A stretch of 64,000 nucleotides of DNA, taken from the NCBI GenBank assembly GCA_964419055.1, contig CAYQNU010000008.1:62001-126000 (forward strand), written 5' to 3'. The position numbers and the translations under genes were made by a program. Shown here piece by piece: positions 1 to 7,092 of the stretch (the first letter of the stretch is position 1; each line of letters begins with the position of its first letter). The notes under the pieces were generated by a model, which was not told the DNA's origin, ran no database searches, and worked only from the letters and a program-made list of their open reading frames with translations. The stretch is from CAYQNU01 sp964419055 (GTDB lineage: Bacteria > Bacteroidota > Bacteroidia > Flavobacteriales_D > Parvicellaceae).

Positions 1-16
1 GAATTTTGGGAATCTT

Positions 17-922
17 TTAAACAAAAAGTGAACTAGTGCTGTAATCCTTCAACAAAGGAATTTCAGATTTCAACCGCTGATTTATTTGTGCAATCAAATC
101 ATTGAAAAAGTATAGCGTAAAGGCTCGATTATCTCCTTCATGTACATAAAACCAAAACGTATTGACGCCTTTTGAAATGAGTTCTTCAATTCGATTGACC
201 CATTGAGTTATTCTAAACGCCTCACTTTTATCATCATAGCGACCAACGTAACGGGTAAAAAAATGATTATTAACCACACAAAAATGCAATACATCTCTTC
301 TTCCAGGGGTATCGGTAAGCACTGGGATGATGTTATTTTCAGCGAACAAGTGTTGCCATTCTTGAAGAATAACTGCATCAGAAAACCATTCGGGAGCCCT
401 TAATTCCAAAGCAAAGAGCATATCTTGAGGCAAGGATTTTACAAATTGTTGCAGCCCACTAAAATTATCGGGTCTGAGATAATTGGCCATCGTACAAAAA
501 GCAACTCCATTTTTATTACCCAATGAATCCAGTGCTACTAAAAATTCATCCAATTTATACCGAGCCATGTCATCATTGATATCTTTGCGATGCGTAACTA
601 CTTGAGGGATTTTCATTGAAAATTTAAAACCTTCAGGGACCTCATCTCTCCAATGAGCTATAGTTTCTATTTTGGGTGTGCCATAGCGTGTGGCATTGAC
701 TTCAATACTGTTGAATTGAGCGCTGTAGGCTTTTAAAAAATCTTTTTGTTTGGTTTTCAGTGGAAAAACATTTCCTAAATAATTTTTGTCTCCCCAAACC
801 GGTCCACCAAAGTAAAATTGTATTAATGTCGTTTTGGGTTCACAAGAAATAGAATTAACTACATTCACTGGTGGAAATGTAAAATCTACATCGGTGGTAT
901 GCTCTAAAACGCCAAATTTCAT
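17..922 (-). CDS. DUF72 (YecE-like) family protein
   Basis: 301-residue protein of the DUF72 family, a TIM-barrel-like fold of unknown biochemical function. Seen: the typical N-terminal FGGPVWG segment, the 'FNSIEVNATRYGTP' strand, 'FKFSMKIPQ' and a late 'FWFYVHEGDNRAF' segment, in the family order. The length is somewhat above the usual 240-280 because of a roughly 35-residue N-terminal extension. The ATG at 922 lies only 4 nt from a minus-strand TAnnTTTG box (927-934), so the message may be leaderless. It stands alone, divergent from bioB. Family assignment is confident; the function is unknown. Confidence 0.85.
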   Translation of the reverse strand: MKFGVLEHTTDVDFTFPPVNVVNSISCEPKTTLIQFYFGGPVWGDKNYLGNVFPLKTKQKDFLKAYSAQFNSIEVNATRYGTPKIETIAHWRDEVPEGFKFSMKIPQVVTHRKDINDDMARYKLDEFLVALDSLGNKNGVAFCTMANYLRPDNFSGLQQFVKSLPQDMLFALELRAPEWFSDAVILQEWQHLFAENNIIPVLTDTPGRRDVLHFCVVNNHFFTRYVGRYDDKSEAFRITQWVNRIEELISKGVNTFWFYVHEGDNRAFTLYFFNDLIAQINQRLKSEIPLLKDYSTSSLFV

Positions 923-926
923 ACTT

Positions 927-934
927 CAAAAGTA
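927..934 (-). promoter_or_regulatory. -7 element of the DUF72 gene promoter
   Basis: The minus strand reads TACTTTTG, a full match to the Bacteroidota -7 consensus TAnnTTTG. It ends 4 nt before the ATG, implying little or no 5' leader. A possible TTG lies upstream at 950-952 with a 15-nt spacer, shorter than the usual 19 or so. Confidence 0.5.
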
Positions 935-999
935 ATTAAAATTGGCTGTCAATAAAGACAACTTCTTTAGCCTTTTTTTGGTTTATTATTAACAACCCG

Positions 1000-1029
1000 T
1001 TGCATCTTTCAATTATTGAATTATTTTTG
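1000..1029 (+). promoter_or_regulatory. bioB promoter (-33 TTG, -7 TATTTTTG)
   Basis: TTG at 1000-1002 is followed after exactly 19 nt by TATTTTTG at 1022-1029. This is the canonical Bacteroidota sigma arrangement TTG-N19-TAnnTTTG. The start codon of bioB follows 36 nt later. Confidence 0.75.
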
Positions 1030-1065
1030 TAATCTGTTTTTTTAAACAACACTTAAATCAAACGC

Positions 1066-2178
1066 ATGAAAACTTGGACAAAAGAAGAAATAACAGCTCT
1101 TTATCACAAACCGTTAATGGAATTAGTATATGAAGCCGCTACTGTGCATCGTCAATTTCATAATCCGTTAGAAGTTCAAGTAAGTACGTTGGTTTCCATA
1201 AAAACAGGTAATTGCAGCGAAGATTGTGGTTATTGTCCACAATCAGCTCGATATGCAACGGATATCAACAAAAATGATATGATGCCTTTGGACGAAGTAT
1301 TAGCGGCAGGAAAATATGCCAAGGATAATGGTTCATCACGCGTGTGTATGGGAGCGGCATGGAGAAATGTGAAAGAGGATGATGATTTTGACCAAGTGTT
1401 GGAAATGGTGCGTGGATTGAATGAAATGGATTTAGAAGTATGTTGCACCCTTGGAATGTTAACCGAAAATCAAGCTAAAAGATTAGCTGATGCTGGTTTG
1501 TATGCTTATAATCACAATTTAGATACCTCTGAAGAATATTACAAAGAAATCATCTCCACCAGAGGTTATGAAGATCGTTTGAAAACCATTGAAAACGCTT
1601 CAAATGCTGGTTTAACCGTTTGCTCGGGTGGTATTTTGGGTATGGGTGAAAAAGATGAAGATCGAATTGGAATGTTGTATACGTTGAATTTGATGAATCC
1701 TCGTCCAGCTTCAGTTCCGATTAATGCTTTAGTAGCTGTAGAAGGTACCCCATTGGAAGATCAACACGAAGTGTCTATTTGGGAAATGGTAAGAATGATT
1801 GCAACAACAAGAATCGTCATTCCACAATCAGCGGTGCGTCTTTCGGCTGGTAGAACACAAATGAGTGATGAGGGTCAAGCGTTGTGTTTTATGGCAGGTG
1901 CTAATTCCATTTTTGCTGGTGAGAAATTATTGACAACTCCCAATCCAGAGTTTAACTCGGATAAACAACTTTTTGAAACCCTAGGCATTAAACCTATGGA
2001 AGCGTATGCTAAAGGTGAAAAACCTGCTGTAAACGAAAAATATAAAATTCGTTCAACCAGTACTGATAAACCAAAATGGTCAAGACCTGGACATACTATT
2101 GAACGCAATGAAAAAGCACACGAAAAAGCAAAAGATTTTGCTGTGAGAAAAGTGAGTGCTGTTAAGAAGATAGATTAG
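1066..2178 (+). CDS. bioB: Biotin synthase
   Basis: Radical SAM enzyme that inserts sulfur into dethiobiotin, the last step of biotin synthesis, using a [4Fe-4S] and a [2Fe-2S] cluster. Seen: the CX3CX2C motif at C50, C54 and C57 (GNCSEDCGYC), the following PQSARY, 'GAAWR', 'YNHNLDT', 'CSGGILGMGE' and the 'PINALVAVEGTPL' and 'RLSAGR' segments. The length of 370 includes a lysine-rich C-terminal tail of about 35 residues beyond the core. The gene stands alone with its own promoter at 1000-1029; no other bio gene is nearby. Product biotin would serve acetyl-CoA carboxylase, whose beta subunit is encoded at 38.8 kb. Confidence 0.96.
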   Translation: MKTWTKEEITALYHKPLMELVYEAATVHRQFHNPLEVQVSTLVSIKTGNCSEDCGYCPQSARYATDINKNDMMPLDEVLAAGKYAKDNGSSRVCMGAAWRNVKEDDDFDQVLEMVRGLNEMDLEVCCTLGMLTENQAKRLADAGLYAYNHNLDTSEEYYKEIISTRGYEDRLKTIENASNAGLTVCSGGILGMGEKDEDRIGMLYTLNLMNPRPASVPINALVAVEGTPLEDQHEVSIWEMVRMIATTRIVIPQSAVRLSAGRTQMSDEGQALCFMAGANSIFAGEKLLTTPNPEFNSDKQLFETLGIKPMEAYAKGEKPAVNEKYKIRSTSTDKPKWSRPGHTIERNEKAHEKAKDFAVRKVSAVKKID

Positions 2179-2187
2179 TTCTTTTTA

Positions 2188-2646
2188 TTATTTTACGCAT
2201 TCAGCACTTACGAATTTTATATACTGGTGATACTTTGCCTTGTATTGTGCTTTCGTAACTTTGAAAGTTTCTTTACTTTTAAACTCAATTGTTTCACCTG
2301 GTGCAATAATCCTATCTACAACAAAATCTAGTCTGTAGATAGTGTCTAGTTTGTTGTTCACAAAGTCTATTTTAAATCGTAAATTCTTATAACTGGTTCT
2401 GGCAGCTAAATTTTTGGTCTTTGTTCCATAGTCAAAACCATAAACTTTATTTTTATCATCATAAACAGTGGAGAGAGAAATAGATCCATCTAAATATTTT
2501 AAAGGAAAATTACATTCATCGTTTAAAATTCCATCATTTTGTATAGATACCGAATTCTGATTTAAACGGATTAATTTTGAATTATTGAAATTTGAGAACA
2601 ACAAAAAAACTGTTGCAAATACTATTAAATGGGTAATTTTTTTCAA
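2188..2646 (-). CDS. Secreted hypothetical protein
   Basis: 152 residues starting with a lysine-led hydrophobic signal peptide (KKITHLIVFATVFLLFSNF). The mature part is predicted beta-rich and carries two cysteines, one near residue 46 and one near the C-terminus (SAECVK), which could form a disulfide. I do not recognise the family. It is convergent with bioB (9 nt between stop codons) and has no operon partner. Export to the periplasm or surface is inferred from the signal peptide only. Confidence 0.7.
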   Translation of the reverse strand: MKKITHLIVFATVFLLFSNFNNSKLIRLNQNSVSIQNDGILNDECNFPLKYLDGSISLSTVYDDKNKVYGFDYGTKTKNLAARTSYKNLRFKIDFVNNKLDTIYRLDFVVDRIIAPGETIEFKSKETFKVTKAQYKAKYHQYIKFVSAECVK

Positions 2647-2760
2647 CTTTAAATATGTTTAATTTTAACTATTAAATCATTTTGATTTTTCGACTTCAAT
2701 TCAAATTTACGAAATTATTTCGAATTGACATTAAACTGAAGCTGCCTCACAAATTTTAAC

Positions 2761-2768
2761 TAATTTTG
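2761..2768 (+). promoter_or_regulatory. -7 element upstream of mtaB, decides the start codon
   Basis: TAATTTTG matches TAnnTTTG. Its last three bases would be a TTG initiator for a longer reading, but a promoter box cannot be inside the message, so the ATG at 2775, 6 nt after the box, is the real start. The transcript would be nearly leaderless. No convincing -33 element is visible. Confidence 0.5.
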
Positions 2769-2774
2769 CACTCT

Positions 2775-4115
2775 ATGAATTACGGCACTGCTGCATATTA
2801 TACCTTAGGTTGTAAACTGAATTTTTCAGAAACCAGCACCATTGCTCAATCGCTGAGCAAAGAAGGTTTTGCAAAGGTGCCTTTTGAAGCAGGCGCAGAT
2901 GTTTATGTTATAAATACCTGTTCAGTAACCGATCAAGCGGATAAAAAATGCCGCAACATTGTGCGCAAAGCGCTGAGCTATAACCCAAATGCCTTCATAG
3001 CTGTGATTGGTTGTTATGCCCAACTCAAACCCGATGAAATTGCTTCTATTGATGGAGTGGACATCGTATTGGGAGCCAATGAAAAATTCAATATATTGGA
3101 TTATTTAACGGATTTACAAAAAAAGGATGCCACTCAAATTGCGAATCAAGAAATAAAACATACCAAAGAATTCGTGCCTGGATTTAGTATGGGTGACCGA
3201 ACGCGTTCGTTTTTTAAAGTGCAAGATGGGTGCAATTATTTTTGTTCATTTTGTACCATTCCATTAGCAAGAGGTAGAGCTCGAAATGCTTCTATTGCCG
3301 ACACATTAGTAAAAGCCAACGAACTAGCTCAAACCGGTGTTAAAGAAGTAGTGCTTACGGGGGTCAACATTGGTGACTTTGGATACGGTACGGAAGAAAA
3401 TTTCTTTCAGTTACTGCAAGAATTAGATAAAATAGAAGGAATAGAACGTTTTAGAATCAGTTCCATCGAACCCAATCTTTTGACAGATGAGATTATTGAA
3501 TTTGTAGCAAGAAGTAAACGTATAGCTCCTCATTTTCATATTCCTTTACAAAGTGGTAGCGATGTAATTCTCGAAAAAATGAGAAGAAGGTACGACACGG
3601 CCTTGTATGCCTCTCGTATTGAAAAAATCAAAAAGTTAATGCCACACTGTTGTATTGGTGTGGATGTTATTGTTGGATATCCAGGCGAAACGGAAGAAGA
3701 ATTCCAAAAAACCTATGCTTTTTTAACCGAATTACCTATTTCCTATTTACACGTTTTCACCTATTCTGAACGTGACAATACAACAGCAGTGCGATCGGAC
3801 GAAGGTGTTGTGCCTCAACACATTAGAAAAGAGCGCAATAAAATGTTGACCATATTGAGCGAAAAAAAGAAACGAGCTTTTTATGTAGAGCAGACAGCCG
3901 CAGAAGAAATTGCTTTATTTGAAGCTACCGAAGACAATGGATTGATGTATGGTTTTACAAGTAATTATGTTAAAGTAAAAACGCATTACAACCCATTAAT
4001 GATCAACCAAACAGCTGAGATCGAATTAGTAGAATTGGACCGTGATGGTGTATTTAAAATTGGATTTAAAGAACGTGTTAAACAAACCGAACACTTTATT
4101 GAAATAAAGAAATAA
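2775..4115 (+). CDS. mtaB: tRNA (N6-threonylcarbamoyladenosine-37) methylthiotransferase MtaB
   Basis: Radical SAM methylthiotransferase that converts t6A37 to ms2t6A37 in ANN-decoding tRNAs. Seen: the N-terminal UPF0004 domain with auxiliary-cluster cysteines C13, C49 and C80 (TLGCKLN, NTCSV, IGCYAQ), then the radical-SAM cysteines C153, C157 and C160 (DGCNYFCSFC), then 'PLARGRAR' and a C-terminal TRAM-like beta region. TLGCKLN is characteristic of MtaB rather than MiaB. The 446-residue length is normal. The ATG start at 2775 is preferred over an upstream TTG because that TTG lies in the -7 promoter box. Monocistronic by spacing. Confidence 0.92.
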   Translation: MNYGTAAYYTLGCKLNFSETSTIAQSLSKEGFAKVPFEAGADVYVINTCSVTDQADKKCRNIVRKALSYNPNAFIAVIGCYAQLKPDEIASIDGVDIVLGANEKFNILDYLTDLQKKDATQIANQEIKHTKEFVPGFSMGDRTRSFFKVQDGCNYFCSFCTIPLARGRARNASIADTLVKANELAQTGVKEVVLTGVNIGDFGYGTEENFFQLLQELDKIEGIERFRISSIEPNLLTDEIIEFVARSKRIAPHFHIPLQSGSDVILEKMRRRYDTALYASRIEKIKKLMPHCCIGVDVIVGYPGETEEEFQKTYAFLTELPISYLHVFTYSERDNTTAVRSDEGVVPQHIRKERNKMLTILSEKKKRAFYVEQTAAEEIALFEATEDNGLMYGFTSNYVKVKTHYNPLMINQTAEIELVELDRDGVFKIGFKERVKQTEHFIEIKK

Positions 4116-4258
4116 TCGTTAAGATAGTATTTTGATTTTGAGTAGAATGAAAGTGCTTTCCATAGAGCAATTTTAACATTAATTAATTATCTTATTTTAA
4201 TAATATTTTAACAGACACAAAAAATGTCTTTACTTTGCATCAAATATTAAATCAAACA

Positions 4259-4558
4259 ATGAAAAAATTACTTTCAATTTTGGGATTAGTAACGATATTT
4301 ACTTTTACCCTTGTTTCTTGCGGTGGTGCTGAAACAAAAACAGAAACTACAGAAGAAAAAACAGAAGTGGTGAAAGATTCAGCTACTACTTGCGATCATT
4401 CTAAATGTGTAAAAGACAGCACTGGTAAATGTGACCCAAGCAAATGTGATACTACAAAATGTAACAAATCTTGTTGCAGCAAAGGTGGTGAAGAAGGTGC
4501 ACATAAATGTGGAGAAGGTAAATGTGGAGAAGATCACAAATGTGGTGACGGACATTAA
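4259..4558 (+). CDS. Small Cys-rich lipoprotein
   Basis: 99 residues starting at the ATG at 4259. It has a signal peptide ending in the lipobox-like LVSC, so the protein is probably lipidated and kept in an envelope membrane. The mature part is low complexity: a Glu/Thr-rich linker followed by repeated Cys-x3-Lys-Cys style motifs and a His/Gly/Cys-rich tail, about a dozen cysteines in all. This composition suggests metal binding, but that is inference; there is no recognised domain. A 7-base variant box TACTTTG (4231-4237) lies upstream and a strong terminator follows at 4583. An abundant single-gene transcript is likely. Confidence 0.75.
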   Translation: MKKLLSILGLVTIFTFTLVSCGGAETKTETTEEKTEVVKDSATTCDHSKCVKDSTGKCDPSKCDTTKCNKSCCSKGGEEGAHKCGEGKCGEDHKCGDGH

Positions 4559-4582
4559 TTTCTGTTTAAAATATAACTCTTA

Positions 4583-4619
4583 AAAAAAGGTGTGGAAGTT
4601 TTTTCCACACCTTTTTTGT
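4583..4619 (+). terminator. Rho-independent terminator after the Cys-rich lipoprotein gene
   Basis: A perfect 15-bp stem (4583-4597 with 4603-4617, core GGTGTGGAA/TTCCACACC), a 5-nt loop and a T-run. The A- and T-tracts make it functional in either direction, but only the upstream gene needs it. Confidence 0.88.
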
Positions 4620-4663
4620 TTTATATCCTTTCATTTTGCATTTCCAAAGTTTTAAAAAAAATA

Positions 4664-4677
4664 TGACTTATCAGTCA
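4664..4677 (+). promoter_or_regulatory. Upstream operator half-copy for the TetR regulator
   Basis: TGACT-TATC-AGTCA inverted repeat (5-bp arms, 4-nt spacer). It is the same word as the operator at 4701-4718, centred 39 bp upstream of it and near the expected -33 region of the same promoter. Confidence 0.6.
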
Positions 4678-4694
4678 CATATTAAAAAAAACAA

Positions 4695-4702
4695 TATATT
4701 TG
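4695..4702 (+). promoter_or_regulatory. -7 element of the TetR-ABC operon
   Basis: TATATTTG, a full match to TAnnTTTG. Its last two bases overlap the operator palindrome at 4701-4718, the geometry expected for autorepression. Confidence 0.65.
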
Positions 4703-4718
4703 TGACTGTATAGTCACA
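4701..4718 (+). promoter_or_regulatory. TetR operator palindrome
   Basis: Perfect 7-bp inverted repeat TGTGACT-GTAT-AGTCACA that covers the likely transcription start and ends 2 nt before the tetR ATG. Together with the related copy at 4664-4677 it makes a two-site operator, presumably bound by the TetR protein encoded immediately downstream. Confidence 0.75.
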
Positions 4719-4720
4719 TT

Positions 4721-5395
4721 ATGCCAAAAAAAACATTTATTAAATTATCTAAAAATCGTAAAGAAAGCTTTACCCAAGCCTTTTTGAAGGAATTTGCCTT
4801 ACATGATTATGATAATGCAAGCATTTCAAAGGTTCTAAAAAATCTTGGTATTGCAAAAGGTAGTTTCTACCAATACTTCGATGACAAATTGGATTTATTC
4901 AACTATTTAATCCACCATTGTTCGGTGGTTAAAATGACTTATATCAATAACATCCATCGAACAGAATTCTCGACCTTTTGGGATTATTGGTTTGCACTTA
5001 TTCAAGCAGGTTTTCGATTTGATGAAGAGCATCCCATTGAAACCAATTTTTTATACAATCTTTCCAATCATTTAGATTCTCCATCCCTTAAAGAATTTAA
5101 AGAAATTTATAACACTCAATCTCAATTTGCGCTTGAAAAATTGATACAACCTGAAATTAATTCGGGTGAAATCAGAAGTGACCTTCCTGTGAACATTTTA
5201 GCTTATTTCTTAAAAAACACCAATTTGCAAATGATGGAATTTATTAAATCCACATTTAATGACTCTATTAATAATAACATACAATTAGGACAACCTCTAT
5301 TTGGTAAAAACCATCAACAAGAAATTGAAAAAATAGCCCATATTTATATACAACTCATGCAGTCGGCCTTAAGGATGCAAAAACAACCTCACTAA
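4721..5395 (+). CDS. TetR/AcrR family transcriptional regulator
   Basis: 224 residues. The N-terminal helix-turn-helix is typical of TetR: 'KESFTQAFLKEFALHDYDNASISKVLKNLGIAKGSF' region followed by YQYFDDK, the usual 'GsfYqyF.dK' motif. The C-terminal ligand-binding half is divergent. It is the first gene of a three-gene operon: its stop codon overlaps the ATG of the ABC ATPase (TAATG). Operator palindromes cover its promoter, so autorepression is likely, with derepression of the exporter when a ligand binds. The ligand is not evident. Confidence 0.9.
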   Translation: MPKKTFIKLSKNRKESFTQAFLKEFALHDYDNASISKVLKNLGIAKGSFYQYFDDKLDLFNYLIHHCSVVKMTYINNIHRTEFSTFWDYWFALIQAGFRFDEEHPIETNFLYNLSNHLDSPSLKEFKEIYNTQSQFALEKLIQPEINSGEIRSDLPVNILAYFLKNTNLQMMEFIKSTFNDSINNNIQLGQPLFGKNHQQEIEKIAHIYIQLMQSALRMQKQPH

Positions 5396-6270
5396 TGAAA
5401 GCAATAGAAATTACCAATCTGACTAAATTTTATGGCAAAGAAAAGGGCATTTCAAATGTATCTTTTTCTGTTGAAAAAGGAGAAATATTTGGATTCATAG
5501 GACCAAACGGAGCAGGAAAATCCACCACAATACGAACACTTTTAGGTCTTTTAATTCCCACCTCCGGAAAAGCTTTAATATTAAATCATGACATTCAAAA
5601 AGAAGGAGCCAACATTCGAAAAAAAATAGGTTACCTACCTTCAGAGGTTAACTATTATGATGAAATGTCATCGCGAGAATTACTTGAGTATCATTCGCGG
5701 TTTTACGACCAAGTAAATTTGAATGAAATTGATCGTTTAGCGGAACTATTCGAATTAGATTTAAACAAAAAAATTACCGATTTATCTTTTGGCAATAAAA
5801 AGAAATGTGCCATAATACAATCTTTAATCCATCAACCAGAGGTTTTGATTTTGGATGAACCTACTTCTGGACTTGACCCTCTAATGCAAAACAGATTTTT
5901 TGAATTGCTAGAACTTGAAAATAAAAAAGGAACAACTGTATTTTTCAGTTCTCACATTCTTACTGAAATTCAACGAATGTGTGACCGTGCTGCTATCATA
6001 AAAAATGGTGAAATCGTAGCCATCGAACACATCCATTCTCTATTAGAAAAACAAATGAAAAAAGTAACGCTACTTTTTGAAAGAATACCTGAGAATATTT
6101 CATTTATTGAAGGAATTAATAACCCAAAATGGATGAATCAAAAATTAACATTTGATTTCATTGGCCCTATTTCAATATTATTGAATTGGATGAATGGATT
6201 TAATCTTAAAGATGCCACTTTAGAAGAGCCCGACTTAGAATCCATTTTTATGAATTACTACCAACGTTAA
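5395..6270 (+). CDS. ABC transporter ATP-binding protein (ABC-2 exporter type)
   Basis: 291 residues. Seen: Walker A GPNGAGKST near residues 35-43, a degenerate signature LSFGNKKK, Walker B LILDEPTSGLDP, and H-loop FFSSHIL. The C-terminal 75 residues form the extension common in drug or lantibiotic-type exporters. It pairs with the permease 15 nt downstream and is translationally coupled to tetR upstream. The likely role is export of a toxic small molecule or peptide sensed by the TetR protein; the substrate is unknown. Confidence 0.93.
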   Translation: MKAIEITNLTKFYGKEKGISNVSFSVEKGEIFGFIGPNGAGKSTTIRTLLGLLIPTSGKALILNHDIQKEGANIRKKIGYLPSEVNYYDEMSSRELLEYHSRFYDQVNLNEIDRLAELFELDLNKKITDLSFGNKKKCAIIQSLIHQPEVLILDEPTSGLDPLMQNRFFELLELENKKGTTVFFSSHILTEIQRMCDRAAIIKNGEIVAIEHIHSLLEKQMKKVTLLFERIPENISFIEGINNPKWMNQKLTFDFIGPISILLNWMNGFNLKDATLEEPDLESIFMNYYQR

Positions 6271-6285
6271 TAAAACTAAAGGAAA

Positions 6286-7092
6286 ATGAACAAAAATTTA
6301 TATCAAAAAGAGCTTAAAAGGAATCGAAAAAACCTGATAACTTGGACCGCTATCATAATTGGATTTACATTAATGGTACTCTCAATTTTTCCGTATATGC
6401 AAGAAATGGGTGCCAGTATGACCCAACTTATGGATAAAATGCCAGCTGAACTTAAAAACGCAATGGGAATGGATGAAAATTCTTGGAAAAGTATTCTCGG
6501 ATTTTACAGCACTTATTACGGTATCTATATTGTTGTTTTAATAAGTATTTACACAACCTCAACAGGCACTGGAATCGTTTCAAAAGAGGAAAAAGACCGT
6601 ACATCAGAATTCCTATTTACTAAACCCATTACAAGAAAGGAACTGTTTATTACTAAAATGGGTTCATTATTTACTTTAGTTGCCATTACCTATTTAGCAC
6701 AACATATAATTGCAGTTATAGGGATACAGCTATTCAAAACCAATGAACTTAACTGGAATGCTTTCTGGATGATACATATAAACGGTCTGTTTCTCATACT
6801 TTTTTTTACAAGTATTGGTGTTTTACTTTCTATGTTTGTTCAACCCAAGAAAAATTTTATGGGTATTGTTGTGGGTATTACATTTGGTAGTTATTTCATT
6901 AATGCCATTGCAAAATCTACACCTACAACAAGTTGGTTAGGCTATTTTACACCTTTTAATTACTTCGACTTAAATGCAAACAGTCCTGATTTAGGTATAA
7001 ATTATTTGGCAGGTACTGTCATCGTTACAACCAGCATCGCATTACTTTATTTTGCCAAAAGAAAGTTTGAATCAAAAGACATTACCAGTTAA
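6286..7092 (+). CDS. ABC-2 type permease
   Basis: 268 residues with about six hydrophobic segments: one near residues 19-36, then a run of segments from about residue 75 to the end. A soluble 'KEEKDRTSEFLFTKPITRKE' region between TM2 and TM3 is typical of ABC-2 permeases that work with the preceding kind of ATPase. It is the last gene of the TetR-ATPase-permease operon. Its 3' end overlaps the convergent TonB receptor gene by 4 bp. Confidence 0.9.
   Translation: MNKNLYQKELKRNRKNLITWTAIIIGFTLMVLSIFPYMQEMGASMTQLMDKMPAELKNAMGMDENSWKSILGFYSTYYGIYIVVLISIYTTSTGTGIVSKEEKDRTSEFLFTKPITRKELFITKMGSLFTLVAITYLAQHIIAVIGIQLFKTNELNWNAFWMIHINGLFLILFFTSIGVLLSMFVQPKKNFMGIVVGITFGSYFINAIAKSTPTTSWLGYFTPFNYFDLNANSPDLGINYLAGTVIVTTSIALLYFAKRKFESKDITS

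Noticed and set aside
1030..1065. Riboswitch or BirA operator before bioB
   Set aside because: The leader is about 30 nt with no stable fold and no inverted repeat of the BirA type.
2766..2774. TTG start three codons upstream for mtaB
   Set aside because: It is part of the -7 promoter element TAATTTTG; ATG at 2775 fits the family's N-terminus.
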